Shown: in pieces, positions 48,811-57,793 of the stretch
Layout of the letters: each line of letters starts with the position of its first letter
Numbering within the stretch: position 1 is the first letter of the stretch
Source of the DNA: JAXMBX01 sp046349635
Lineage (GTDB): Bacteria; Planctomycetota; Planctomycetia; Planctomycetales; Planctomycetaceae
NCBI GenBank assembly: GCA_046349635.1
Contig: JAXMBX010000016.1
Location: 29,710 to 93,709 of the forward strand
Length of the DNA stretch: 64,000 nucleotides
Reading direction: 5' to 3'
Notes under the pieces: model-generated
What the model was told of the DNA's origin: nothing
Seen by the model: the letters and a program-made list of their open reading frames with translations, nothing else
Database searches by the model: none
Position numbers and translations under genes: made by a program

Positions 48811-48865
48811 GACGGGTGGCATACCCGCATCGTTACATAGCAACAGGGCGGGCATGGATTCACTG
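48811..48865. repeat. Dispersed palindromic intergenic repeat, copy A, with neighbouring hairpin
   Basis: It begins GACGGGTGGCATACCCGCAT and ends GGGCGGGCATGGATTCAC; the two halves form an imperfect palindrome around CATGCCCGC/GCGGGCATG. Related copies lie at 57794, 57893, 61426 and 61635. The rest of the 48748-49114 gap has no gene. A 12-bp stem at 48900-48927 (CCCATACGCCGG with CCGGCGTGTGGG, loop TACT, one wobble) lacks a T-tract. The repeat block extends to GGTGGC-type motifs near 48970 and 49071. Confidence 0.7.
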
Positions 48866-49114
48866 GATCATGAGCGTTTCTTGAATTGATCTTGGATGGC
48901 CCATACGCCGGTACTCCGGCGTGTGGGTGCGCAGCAAAAGAGGTTGCCGCTTGACCTTCTATTTCTGGGTGGCACTGCGGAGGCGTACCGTGAAGCGGAA
49001 GCCCCGGAAGCGATTGGCCTCTTCCTACTGTTCTCCTGCTCCCCTGTTCCGCTCTCTCGCCCGCAGGGCGCGGGTGGCGCTAACCACAGGAACCCCTTCA
49101 CTCGACTTTCGTAA

Positions 49115-50407
49115 CTACCTGGCCGCCGCTGTCCCGCGCCGCATCGGCGCTGTTGGTTCCGCTTCCACCTTTGGATGCAGCTTCTCCATCAATTTGTGGC
49201 ACACGACGTTCACTCGCTCGTGCGACCACGCGACCGCAATCAGGAACATCGCAAAATACAGAGCCGGCGAGAACTTCAGCACCGGCACGAAGCAGACCTG
49301 CAACAGCACCACGAACGACAGAAACGACCTGCGATGCAGGAAATGCACATACACCCCCTTGTAGATCAACCCCGTCACCAGTCCCCCCAGGAAAACTCCC
49401 AGCGTCCCCAGATCGAGGTAATACACAATCCACGGCAGAAAAGCCGGGGTGTGTCCCAGCGCGGTCAGCCCCGGCCAGAAATATTCGTTGATCGACAGTT
49501 GCCCGTGAATAAACGGCTTCGCGGGATAGAACCCCCGCGGAACGTATTCCCAGAACGAACTGAGCATCGCTCCTCCCCATTTCCGCCCGATCACTTCTTG
49601 GTGTTCCAGGTACATCGCCGTATTGTCGAAATAATCGTAGTACCGCATCGTTTGCTTCAGGCTGTTAAAGCTCCCCTGCAGCCACGGAGAGATGATCACC
49701 AGCGGTAAAGCGGCGCAGCCCGCCATGACGAGCCACCGTTGCGGGATCGGTCTCACGAAGTAGTGGTAGTACAACCCCCCGGAGATCAATGCTCCCACCA
49801 CTCCGTTCTTGGAGCCGAACAGGACGAATCCCCCGGTGCAGATCAGGGTCGCCAGGACGATCTTCCAGATCGATTTCACCTGCCGGTCGCACAGCCACGC
49901 GAGATATCCCAGAAACAACGCCGCCTGCGAGAGAACGAACCAGTGTCCCACTCCCGCCCGTCCGAACTGATAAGCCGTGCGTGAATGCAGCAGCCAATCC
50001 CAGCCCAGCGGACTGTCGCAAATCAACAGCAGATACAACGCGATCCAGCAAACGAGCAATCCGACCGCGAACCAGCGGGACCGCCGTCCCTCCGCGGGCA
50101 GCGCGGACCGTTCGAGTGGAGCGAGCAGCCACGTCACCAGTTGTTCACATGGATTCAGACGGGTCACAAACGGCAGGCAAAGCCCGATCACGTACAGCGA
50201 ACTCAGCAGGCTCGCCTGCACCTGGAAGGATTCCGTCTTCCGCTCGCCGAAAAAATAGAGCTGCGCCAACGGGGCAAATACCCCCATCACGAACAGGCTC
50301 GCCAGCGGCATCAACAGCGGATGGAAAAACGTCTGGTAGCGCAGGCTCACCCATAGCAAGCCCCCGCCAATCATTCCCCCCAGCAGAATCGTGCACAGAA
50401 TCAGCAT
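49115..50407 (-). CDS. O-antigen polymerase-like membrane protein
   Basis: About 430 residues with ten or more hydrophobic segments (ILCTILLGGMIGGGLLWVSL, WFAVGLLVCWIALYLLLICD, LGVFLGGLVTGLIYKGVYVH). It has a loop region with MRYYDYFDNTAMYLEHQE and FIHGQLSINEYFWP that resembles the conserved part of Wzy/oligosaccharide repeat polymerases. ATG 50407 has AAAGGG seven bases upstream; an in-frame GTG at 50422 is the alternative. It follows lptE by about 90 bp on the same strand. It could serve a second surface glycan or act with the cluster at 27-45 kb. Function is inferred from topology. Confidence 0.7.
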   Translation of the reverse strand: MLILCTILLGGMIGGGLLWVSLRYQTFFHPLLMPLASLFVMGVFAPLAQLYFFGERKTESFQVQASLLSSLYVIGLCLPFVTRLNPCEQLVTWLLAPLERSALPAEGRRSRWFAVGLLVCWIALYLLLICDSPLGWDWLLHSRTAYQFGRAGVGHWFVLSQAALFLGYLAWLCDRQVKSIWKIVLATLICTGGFVLFGSKNGVVGALISGGLYYHYFVRPIPQRWLVMAGCAALPLVIISPWLQGSFNSLKQTMRYYDYFDNTAMYLEHQEVIGRKWGGAMLSSFWEYVPRGFYPAKPFIHGQLSINEYFWPGLTALGHTPAFLPWIVYYLDLGTLGVFLGGLVTGLIYKGVYVHFLHRRSFLSFVVLLQVCFVPVLKFSPALYFAMFLIAVAWSHERVNVVCHKLMEKLHPKVEAEPTAPMRRGTAAAR

Positions 50408-50494
50408 CCGTGGCCCTTTCACGAAATCGACAGTCCGTTGCAGGGTATGGTACTCCCTCCCGTCCGATTTCGCGACCTGAGAAGCGGCGCTGCT

Positions 50495-51043
50495 TTACCA
50501 GGGGACTTCCATCATGTTGACGATGTCCCGGGCCATCTTGTCCACGGCCGTCTGCTGGGCGGTCGCCAGCGATTGTCCCACTTCCGGGGCAAAGTCTCCC
50601 CGCGCCAGAAACTGCACCGCATCCTGTGGCATGTCGTACGTCCGCTCCATGAGCACCTTCTGCGAACGCAGGTCTTCCCACTTCACCTTCGCGGCGAGCG
50701 TCAGTTGCAGTTCCCGCGGATCGTCGAACTGCGTTTCCCCCAGCACGTTCTTCCGGATGTCCACAATGCGACCCACCAGCCGCGTGTCCGCTTCCGGATC
50801 CTTCACAAGTTTATAAGAGGTCCGCGTCTGGATCTGCTTCTGCACCGCTTCCGTGAGCATGTATTCGATATTGCGCCGGTTGGTATCGTTCTTGAAGATC
50901 GGGACGCAGACCGTCCGCAACTGCGGATCGAATCCGTGCCCCACGACATAACCGCACCCCGTCAGAGCGCTCGTTCCTCCCGCCAGCAGCAATCCTAATG
51001 CTGTCCGTCTGCATATCAGTTGTTGGCCCGGTTCCAATCGCAT
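50495..51043 (-). CDS. LptE-like LPS-assembly lipoprotein
   Basis: A 182-residue lipoprotein. Its signal ends LLLAGGTSALTGCGY, with Cys for lipidation. The mature part begins GYVVGHGFDPQLRTVCVPIF and continues NRRNIEYMLTEAVQKQI, the strand-helix pattern of LptE/DUF400-type proteins that plug the LptD barrel and help insert lipopolysaccharide in the outer membrane. It starts nine bases after the TPR lipoprotein gene ends. This supports a diderm envelope with LPS-like transport. Confidence 0.85.
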   Translation of the reverse strand: MRLEPGQQLICRRTALGLLLAGGTSALTGCGYVVGHGFDPQLRTVCVPIFKNDTNRRNIEYMLTEAVQKQIQTRTSYKLVKDPEADTRLVGRIVDIRKNVLGETQFDDPRELQLTLAAKVKWEDLRSQKVLMERTYDMPQDAVQFLARGDFAPEVGQSLATAQQTAVDKMARDIVNMMEVPW

Positions 51044-51052
51044 CTGCCAACT

Positions 51053-52570
51053 CTACAGGTTCGGGGTCTCAAGCGTCGCGGGAGAGTCTTCGGAAGTCGT
51101 CTTCGCGGGCCGTGGATCCGGGGCGCTTCGGCTGAAGACTCGTCCCCGCTTCCGCCTGACCGGAGCATTCTCAATCTGCTTGGCGAACACGTCGTCCCGC
51201 TCTTCCTCTGTTGGTTTTTCTTCGTCGGGGGTTTCCTCAGCAGTCTGTTCTTTGGTCTCTTCCGTCTCCTCGGCCGTCTCTTCCGGCGGAGCCACTTTGG
51301 ATTCCTTCTTCGTCCGCTTGTGACCCACCCGGGCGATTTCCTCTTCCATCTTCTCGTCGATTTCCAGAATCCCCTGCCGGTGCTTCTTGTCGATCTTCGA
51401 GAGAATCTGCTTCGCTTCGTTGGCCGATTCCGTATCCGGATAGTTCTTCAGCACCAGCTCGCTGTAGATCGCCGCCGCGTTGTGCTTCCCCTTCCGCCGC
51501 CAGTATTCCGCCATTTTGGCCCCTTCCTGGGCGGTCATCTGGCGGATGTTCTCCATCTCCGCGATCATCTTCTCCTGGTTCTTCTCATCGGGATAAAGAT
51601 TCATCGAGGTCTGCAGGATCGTTCGCGCTTCGTCGAGCGGCTTCGTGTCGTACAGCGCACCCTGGTACGTCATCAGTTTGACGTGCGGACCGAGCAGATA
51701 CGCCTGCTTCGCATATTCGCTCTTCGGATATTCTTCACGCAGGATCTTCAGGTGATGATCCGCTTCCCGGTAATTCCCCACCAGGACGTGATAGCCGGCG
51801 GTCATCATCAGCGCATCGTCCGCCAGCGGCCCCATCGGATCGTTCAGCCAGACCGATTTCAAGGCCTGCAGCGCCCGTCCGTTCGTATCGAACGTGGGAC
51901 GCGTGCGGTCGAAGAGATTGGGCGTCAGTGAAAACTTGTAAGGATTGTCTTCCGCCGGACGGTCCTTCTTCCCCACATCCTCCGCGGCCACTTGCGTGAT
52001 CTTGTCCGCCTTGGCCAGATCGTTGTTCCCCAGCCAGTACCCCGCGATGTTGAACAGTCTCCCCGTGCTCACGTCCATGTGTCGCGTGGACGGGTACTTC
52101 TTGATCAGGCCGGCGTAACTGTCCTGCGCGTAGGCATACCGTTTCTGCTTGTACTGGCACTCCGCCTCGTAGAACATCGCGTCCTCTTCGACGAAGTAAT
52201 CCTTGTGCTTCTTGGCGATCGCCTTGAACTTCTTTTCCGCCTCGTAGTATTTCTCGTCTTCGTAGAGTTTCAGAGCCTCGTCCAGTTCGTCCATGCCCCG
52301 GTTGGGATCCAGCGCCGCCTTGCGGGCGACTTCCGTGGGATCCGGCTTTACGAAGGGGTTTTTCCACTTCGAAGCGCTCGCGGTCTTCAGAGGGATGGAG
52401 CAGCCGGTCAGGCAGATTGCTGCCATCAGTCCGGCCAGAACCCACCCGCGACACAAATGTGTCCGGCAGCGCGCTGCATCTTGAGCGGGCAGGTGCGAAT
52501 TCAAATCGGTTCCATCCTTCGACAACTGGCCATCCTTGGCCGGCAACCATCCGAACGCTTTTGACGACAA
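51053..52570 (-). CDS. TPR-repeat outer-membrane lipoprotein, BamD-like
   Basis: About 480-505 residues with a lipoprotein signal (WVLAGLMAAICLTGC). There is no ATG before the signal. TTG 52504, ten bases after AAGGA, is a better start than TTG 52570. Tetratricopeptide-like helices include LDEALKLYEDEKYYEAEKKF, EAECQYKQKRYAYAQDSYAG and GYHVLVGNYREADHHLKI, arranged like BamD/YfiO (BAM complex assembly). The last 90 residues are Glu/Thr/Lys-rich and low complexity. It lies between recO and lptE, 20 bp and nine bp from its neighbours, suggesting one transcript for envelope biogenesis. Confidence 0.82.
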   Translation of the reverse strand: MSSKAFGWLPAKDGQLSKDGTDLNSHLPAQDAARCRTHLCRGWVLAGLMAAICLTGCSIPLKTASASKWKNPFVKPDPTEVARKAALDPNRGMDELDEALKLYEDEKYYEAEKKFKAIAKKHKDYFVEEDAMFYEAECQYKQKRYAYAQDSYAGLIKKYPSTRHMDVSTGRLFNIAGYWLGNNDLAKADKITQVAAEDVGKKDRPAEDNPYKFSLTPNLFDRTRPTFDTNGRALQALKSVWLNDPMGPLADDALMMTAGYHVLVGNYREADHHLKILREEYPKSEYAKQAYLLGPHVKLMTYQGALYDTKPLDEARTILQTSMNLYPDEKNQEKMIAEMENIRQMTAQEGAKMAEYWRRKGKHNAAAIYSELVLKNYPDTESANEAKQILSKIDKKHRQGILEIDEKMEEEIARVGHKRTKKESKVAPPEETAEETEETKEQTAEETPDEEKPTEEERDDVFAKQIENAPVRRKRGRVFSRSAPDPRPAKTTSEDSPATLETPNL

Positions 52571-52590
52571 CAGACGTTATAAAACTTACA

Positions 52591-53337
52591 TTATGAAAAC
52601 TTGAGGTAACTCAGCATCTTGGGCCGTTTCCCCATCACATGGGCGATCGCCGCGTTGCAGATGCTCCGTAGCTCCTCAATCTGTTCTTTCGACAAAACCA
52701 CCCGTTCCCAACTACTATCCTGCTCGGACAGCAATTTTTGCATCACGATCAACGTCCCCGCGTGAATTCGCCGCACAGGCTCTTCACGCAGGCACTCGAA
52801 ACAGACCACCCCCCCCTGATGCACCTTGAAGGCATAAGGCAGGGAATTGTCCAGCTCGCGCTCGCAGACCAGACATCCTTCCAGCGCCGGTTGGTGTCCA
52901 ATCTCTTTCAACAACATCAATTCGAATCGTGCGACCGCATTCTCCAGCCGGTCCCAGCTCTGAAACCGGTCCAAAGCCTGCACTGTTTCGGCATACAGCA
53001 CGGCATGCGGGTCATACTCTTCCGTGAGATTGCCCAGCAGTTCCGCGACATAATACCCCGCATACAAACTTTCCAGCGACCGGTCTTTCGCCTTGAAACG
53101 TTGGATCAATTTTGCTTCGGTGAGAAGATCGAGAGCCCCGGAAGATTTGCGGAGGAAGACTATATTGCATCGCGTTAATAGGTCAAGAGCAGCCTCGAAG
53201 GGCCCCTTCAGCCGTTTTGCCCCTTTGGCCAGCGCGGAGATCTTCCCGAATTCACGCGTGAACAGCGTCATCACACGGCTGCTCTCGCTGAAATCCGTCT
53301 GTCGAATGACGATCCCCTCGCCCTTTTCTGCAATCAC
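52591..53337 (-). CDS. recO: DNA repair protein RecO
   Basis: A 248-residue protein of normal RecO length. The N-terminal OB fold begins EKGEGIVIRQTDFSESSRVM and continues LFTREFGKISALAKGAKRLK. A zinc-finger-like CLVCERELD...VVCFECL follows in the C-terminal helical domain. RecO loads RecA on SSB-coated DNA with RecR in recombinational repair. The start is GTG 53337 with GAGG upstream. It is the first gene of the recO-TPR-lptE group. Confidence 0.93.
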   Translation of the reverse strand: MIAEKGEGIVIRQTDFSESSRVMTLFTREFGKISALAKGAKRLKGPFEAALDLLTRCNIVFLRKSSGALDLLTEAKLIQRFKAKDRSLESLYAGYYVAELLGNLTEEYDPHAVLYAETVQALDRFQSWDRLENAVARFELMLLKEIGHQPALEGCLVCERELDNSLPYAFKVHQGGVVCFECLREEPVRRIHAGTLIVMQKLLSEQDSSWERVVLSKEQIEELRSICNAAIAHVMGKRPKMLSYLKFS

Positions 53338-53524
53338 GCCAAACCTCGCATCTTCGCAAGACCCTTCTCGATGACGGTCACAATCTCATCCTGCCTGGAA
53401 TTCTACCCCTTCTTCGCTTCTCTTTCTCCTACTCCGGGTTGACCCATTTCCCCAGAGGGGACAACATTTTCCCCCGAGGTGGGGGCAGGAAATTCGGAAT
53501 TGTAAGTGGATAAACGCGATCTAC

Positions 53525-53591
53525 TTGCGACTTGTAAATCGAATTGCGAGTTTAATATGCACTTGCGACTTTCGGTTTTGGGTTTTAAGAT
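53525..53591 (+). promoter_or_regulatory. Three TTGCGA boxes at 19-bp spacing and a leaderless-type promoter
   Basis: TTGCGA occurs at 53525-53530, 53544-53549 and 53563-53568, exactly 19 bp apart. The outer two lie in identical ACTTGCGACTT (53523-53533 and 53561-53571). The third box as a -35, with TAAGAT (53586-53591) 17 bp on as a -10, would start transcription near 53598, the ATG itself. Repressor iterons overlapping a promoter fit autoregulation of the downstream pair. The 260-bp gap is visibly AT-richer than flanking DNA. Confidence 0.5.
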
Positions 53592-53597
53592 AAAAGT

Positions 53598-54698
53598 ATG
53601 GAAAAACTTCAGAATAGTGACTGGTGGACAGCAGAATTCATCTCCCGCGAGGATGAGCAGATTGATTACGTGAGTAAGAATGGGAAGAACGTAATTGAAG
53701 TGAAAAAGTCCTCCGCCGGGAGCAGAGGGGTCTATTCCGCGGTCATGCAGGCGGCGATTTATCTGGAACAAAATCCAAACATCGCACAAATGTGTTTGGT
53801 ACTTCTTGAGACTCGCATGTCCCTGAACAGGCTGAAAGACGAATGGAACGTCTCAACGAGTATCTTGAGAAAGCGCATCGCAGACCGACTCGCGGTGATC
53901 GTGCTGGAAGAGGAAGGAACTTGGATTAATCCGGACACGCCATACAATCGGCGAATTGCCCAGCATTTTGAGATCAGTTCCATTGGAAACGGCCGTCACC
54001 AATGGGAAAGTTTGAAAAAACAGCCGGGGCGAAAATCCCAGGAACTCATCAAGCTCTTGATCAACCGCTGGCTTTTGAACGCAGGTCCCATTGCCCTCGG
54101 AAAACTGGGAGAGGACGTAGGGTGCAGTCATCCCGTTGTTCAGCAGACGCTCGCGGGGAGGAGCCTCAGTCCCTACCTTGCTTTCACATCGAACCGTTCG
54201 GTGGAATTGAAAACATTCCCCCATGATCTTTGGCAGGAAGTTGTTGTAAGATCAAAGACGTTCAGAAATTCATTTCGGTTTCGCGATCGGTCTGGCACGA
54301 AGCCTTCGCCGGAAGGCTTGCTCAAGAGGCTCGAAAGACTAAAACCCGCCCGGTTGGCGGTTGGAGGGGTACTCTCCGCGAGACATTGGCATCCGGAATT
54401 TGATCTGCATGGAACGCCGCGACTTGACCTCGTCTACCATGCTCCCGAAGGGCAGCTCAACCTCGATTTTGTGAAGGCGATTGATCCGGCATTAACGCAA
54501 GTCAGCGATTTTTCAGAATCGCCGATATTGGTCGTGAATCCTTTGGTCAGGGCGTCCTCTTTATTCGCGGAACGGCAGAAAGCAGGCATTTCCTGGGCGG
54601 ATCCCGTGGAAACGGCGCTGGATCTCTACGATCTTTCCCTTGCAACTCAGGCAAATCAATTTCTGACCCATCTGCGGCGAGAGGTTCGGCTGGCATGA
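53598..54698 (+). CDS. AbiEi-like wHTH protein, putative antitoxin of a type IV-like TA module
   Basis: A 366-residue protein without signal or membrane segments. Residues 1-100 form a domain that reads as alpha/beta (EQIDYVSKNGKNVIEVKKSS, MCLVLLETRMSLNRLKDEW). A winged helix-turn-helix is likely at about 150-190 (LLNAGPIALGKLGEDVGCSH, PVVQQTLAGRS). The C-terminal half, with LARLAVGG-like text at PARLAVGGVLSARHWHPEFD then GTPRLDLVYH, resembles the AbiEi/COG5340 C-terminal region. Its stop overlaps the start of a nucleotidyltransferase-like gene (ATGA, 54695-54698), the standard antitoxin-toxin arrangement. Codon and base use is AT-richer than the neighbours, pointing to transfer. The family call is tentative. 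Confidence 0.5.
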   Translation: MEKLQNSDWWTAEFISREDEQIDYVSKNGKNVIEVKKSSAGSRGVYSAVMQAAIYLEQNPNIAQMCLVLLETRMSLNRLKDEWNVSTSILRKRIADRLAVIVLEEEGTWINPDTPYNRRIAQHFEISSIGNGRHQWESLKKQPGRKSQELIKLLINRWLLNAGPIALGKLGEDVGCSHPVVQQTLAGRSLSPYLAFTSNRSVELKTFPHDLWQEVVVRSKTFRNSFRFRDRSGTKPSPEGLLKRLERLKPARLAVGGVLSARHWHPEFDLHGTPRLDLVYHAPEGQLNLDFVKAIDPALTQVSDFSESPILVVNPLVRASSLFAERQKAGISWADPVETALDLYDLSLATQANQFLTHLRREVRLA

Positions 54699-55585
54699 AT
54701 CGACTCGATCCCATAAAACTGTTCGGGCGAATTGCATCCGACGTTCCCCGCGAACTTCACGAACATCTGTTTGTGACGGGCAGTCTGGCCGCCGCCTATC
54801 ACTTCCGGAAAAAACTGGAGGGGCGGGGCATCAATACAAAAGATGCCGATCTTGTTGTTCATCCCGCAGGTCACACGGCTTCGTGTCAGGATATTGCAAA
54901 CAGGTTGTTGTCCCTGGGATGGAAGAATACGGATGACTGTTTTGCGCAAAAAAGTCCCACTCCCATCGACAACCTTCGTGCCATTCGACTGTATCCGCCC
55001 GCATCGAATGAATATTTTGTTGAGTTCCTGAATATCCCTGAACAAAATCAAACACAACCAAAGGAATGGATTCCTCTGAAGATGAGCGACGGGTGGTATG
55101 GTTTGCCCAGTTTTCGATTCATGGGGGTCGTGTCAATCGACCGCTGCCGTTCTCAAGTCGGGCTGGAGTATGCGAACCCTGCCATGATGGCATTGGCAAA
55201 TTTGCTCTCACATCCTCAAGTCGGCGAAACTCGAATCCAATCAGGAGAAATGACAGGCATTCTTCGCTCCGCAAAAGATTTAGGGCGTGTGATCGCGCTC
55301 GCGCGACTTGAGGGCCGGGATGCTGCCGAACAATGGCACGAACGCTGGCTCTTCGCTTTGCAACAATGCTTCCCGGCCGACTGGCGGGAATTAGGGAGAA
55401 GTCTCGGGTCGGGCCTCGAAGATTTAATTGAAGATCCGGCTGCAATGGAAGATGCGCAAAAAACGACAGACATTGGATTGCTGAATCAGATGTCCGTTTC
55501 CGTGGACATGCTGAAAGCCACAGCCCAGCAACTTCTTCAAGATGTGATCGTCCCCCTGCGTAATGAATCGGCGAGAGCCAGTTGA
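54695..55585 (+). CDS. Nucleotidyltransferase-like protein, AbiEii-type putative toxin
   Basis: A 296-residue cytoplasmic protein. The segment VTGSLAAAYHFRKKLEGRG followed by KDADLVVHP has the GS...DxD pattern of pol-beta-type nucleotidyltransferases (GS at about residues 28-29, DAD near 50). Further text such as FRFMGVVSIDRCRSQVGLEY, ILRSAKDLGRVIALARLEG and a helical C-terminus suit AbiEii/DUF1814-like or MNT-like proteins. It is translationally coupled to the upstream wHTH gene. AbiEii toxins act by nucleotide transfer and can cause abortive infection or growth arrest. A housekeeping nucleotidyltransferase is less likely given the coupling and composition. Confidence 0.5.
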   Translation: MNRLDPIKLFGRIASDVPRELHEHLFVTGSLAAAYHFRKKLEGRGINTKDADLVVHPAGHTASCQDIANRLLSLGWKNTDDCFAQKSPTPIDNLRAIRLYPPASNEYFVEFLNIPEQNQTQPKEWIPLKMSDGWYGLPSFRFMGVVSIDRCRSQVGLEYANPAMMALANLLSHPQVGETRIQSGEMTGILRSAKDLGRVIALARLEGRDAAEQWHERWLFALQQCFPADWRELGRSLGSGLEDLIEDPAAMEDAQKTTDIGLLNQMSVSVDMLKATAQQLLQDVIVPLRNESARAS

Positions 55586-55669
55586 CGTTATTTTTATGTG
55601 AGCAATTTTGCGCTGGGGATGGCTAGTTTCCCATGCGCCTTCTGAATATCACTCAAAGGACATCCTCAC

Positions 55670-57748
55670 GTGCCCCATTTGGAAGTGCTGCAGGAACTTC
55701 TCGTCATCTACCTGATCGCAGGGGTGGTCGTCTTCGTCTTTCAACGAGGCCGGCTTCCGGCAGTACTGGGCATGCTGGTGGCGGGAACGCTCATGGGCCC
55801 GCACGGGTTCCGACTGGTTCACAACTCCGAACACGTCGAACTCCTCGCTGAAATCGGCGTCGTCCTGCTCCTCTTCACCGTCGGCCTCGAATTCAACACC
55901 CAGCGCATGACCGGAATGTCCAAGCTCCTCCTCGCCGGGGCCTTGCAAGTCGCCTTCACGATTCTGGGAGTCGTCTTCGCCCTGCATTCAGAGACGGTGT
56001 CCTTCGGACAGGCCATCTTCGCCGGGTTTCTCGTCACCCATGCCAGTACGACAATTCTCATTAAGCTCCTGATGGAACGGGGCGAATCTTCCGCTCCACA
56101 TGCCCGCATCAGCCTGGGGATTCTCATCGTCCAGGACCTCAGCGTCGTCTGGATGATGGTCCTCGCACCCATCCTCGCCGGCAAGGAAAACGATCCCACC
56201 GCGCTGCTGCTCACCCTCGGAAAAGCCATCGGCATCGTCGGCGGAATTCTCCTCGCCTCGCGCTACGTCCTCCCCTGGATCCTCTTTCAGGTCGTCCGCC
56301 TCCGCAATCGAGAACTCTTCATTCTCCTGATCACCCTCACCTGCATGGGGACCGCCTGGCTGACCGCGCAAGCAGGGCTCTCGCTGGCCTTGGGAGCCTT
56401 CCTCGCAGGCATGGCCCTCGCGAATTCCGAATACAGCTACCAGACCCTTTCCGAAGTCATCCCCTTCCGGGACAGCTTCGTCAGCCTGTTCTTCGTCTCC
56501 ATCGGGATGTTGTTCGACATCAATTTCGTGATGTCCCACCCCGGCTGGATTCTCTCCGCCGTCATCGGAGTCACACTCCTCAAATTCTTCACCGCCGCGG
56601 TCCCTTCACTGATCATTGGCTACCCGCTTCGGACGTCGATCCTTGTGGGAGCAGGGCTGGCGCACCTGGGGGAATTCGGCTTCGTCCTCTCCAAACCCGG
56701 CCGTGAACTCGGCCTGCTCTCCGAAGAGGCCTACCAGATTTTCCTCGGCACCGGGGTCATCACAATGGCCCTCTCTCCGTTGCTTCTGAATCTCGCACCA
56801 CGGTTCAGTTATTGGGCCGATCGTCAGCCCTGGCTGCGACGTCTGGCCCGCTCACGCCAGGAAAAAGAACTCAGCCCCCACGGCGTCAACCTGCACGGCC
56901 ACGTCGTCATCCTCGGCTATGGACTCACGGGCCGGAACCTCAGCCGTGTCCTCGCGGAGATGAAAATCCCCTTCGTCGTTCTGGAAATGAACCCCGACAC
57001 CGTTCGGAAGGGGCGCCAGCAGGGGGAACCCCTGTACTACGGCGACTGCACCCGCGAAGCCGTGTTGGAGCAACTGGGGATTCACCACGCCAAGCTGCTG
57101 GTCATCGCGATCTCCGATCCGCCGTCAATCCGCCGCGCCACGCAACTTGCCCGCCATCTCAATTCCGATCTCCATATCATCGTCCGGACACGGTATGTCT
57201 CCGAGATCGAGGAGTTGATGCAACTCGGAGCCAACCAGATCGTTCCCGAAGACTTCGAAACGGCCGTCGAAATCTTCTCCCGCGTCCTGAGGAACTACCA
57301 GGTCCCCCGCAATGACATCATGAATATCATCGACCGGGTCCGTGGGGATCACTACGGCATGCTCCGCCACATGACCGTCCATCCCGAGGTCACGCACGTC
57401 TATCAGGATCTGCTTTCTCAGATCGAAGTCGAATCCTGCAAAATCCGCCCCGAGTCCCCCGCCGTCGGAAAATCAGCCATGGATCTGGCCCTCCGCTCAG
57501 TGACCGGTTGCACCCTGATCGGTCTGCGGCGGGACGACAAACTGCAGACGAACCCTCCCGCCGACTTGAAGCTGCAAGTCAACGATGTCGTCTTCCTGGT
57601 CGGAACCCACAAGCAGTTGAATACGGCCGTCTGCCTGTTTGATCCTCGTCTCATGGAAAACGCCGAGAGTTTCGACGCCCTCTCGCAATCCTCCGTCGAC
57701 TCCCTGCAGGGACTCCGCCTCACACCGCAGCAGCCCAGCGACACTTGA
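55670..57748 (+). CDS. CPA2 monovalent cation:proton antiporter with TrkA domains (KefB/C-like)
   Basis: A 692-residue inner-membrane protein. Residues 1-390 contain about twelve helices of the Na+/H+ exchanger fold (VVVFVFQRGRLPAVLGMLVA, VGLEFNTQRMTGMSKLLLAG, LSLALGAFLAGMALANSEYS). Residues 408-520 are a TrkA-N/RCK domain with HVVILGYGLTGRNLSRVLAE, and 590-670 a TrkA-C domain (CTLIGLRRDDKLQTNPPADL, VNDVVFLVGTHKQL). It exchanges K+ or Na+ for protons under nucleotide control. The start is GTG 55670 with AAAGGA nine bases upstream. It lies 84 bp after the AbiE-like pair. Confidence 0.93.
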   Translation: MPHLEVLQELLVIYLIAGVVVFVFQRGRLPAVLGMLVAGTLMGPHGFRLVHNSEHVELLAEIGVVLLLFTVGLEFNTQRMTGMSKLLLAGALQVAFTILGVVFALHSETVSFGQAIFAGFLVTHASTTILIKLLMERGESSAPHARISLGILIVQDLSVVWMMVLAPILAGKENDPTALLLTLGKAIGIVGGILLASRYVLPWILFQVVRLRNRELFILLITLTCMGTAWLTAQAGLSLALGAFLAGMALANSEYSYQTLSEVIPFRDSFVSLFFVSIGMLFDINFVMSHPGWILSAVIGVTLLKFFTAAVPSLIIGYPLRTSILVGAGLAHLGEFGFVLSKPGRELGLLSEEAYQIFLGTGVITMALSPLLLNLAPRFSYWADRQPWLRRLARSRQEKELSPHGVNLHGHVVILGYGLTGRNLSRVLAEMKIPFVVLEMNPDTVRKGRQQGEPLYYGDCTREAVLEQLGIHHAKLLVIAISDPPSIRRATQLARHLNSDLHIIVRTRYVSEIEELMQLGANQIVPEDFETAVEIFSRVLRNYQVPRNDIMNIIDRVRGDHYGMLRHMTVHPEVTHVYQDLLSQIEVESCKIRPESPAVGKSAMDLALRSVTGCTLIGLRRDDKLQTNPPADLKLQVNDVVFLVGTHKQLNTAVCLFDPRLMENAESFDALSQSSVDSLQGLRLTPQQPSDT

Positions 57749-57793
57749 TCGAGCGTGGTCCGGCCAGAGTGATCAGCGTCCGGTAATTCCATC

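Noticed and set aside
48900..48927. Hairpin as a transcription terminator of the VCBS/transglutaminase-like gene
   Set aside because: The stem is strong, but no T-tract follows on either strand, and it lies 150 bases beyond the stop within a repeat block.
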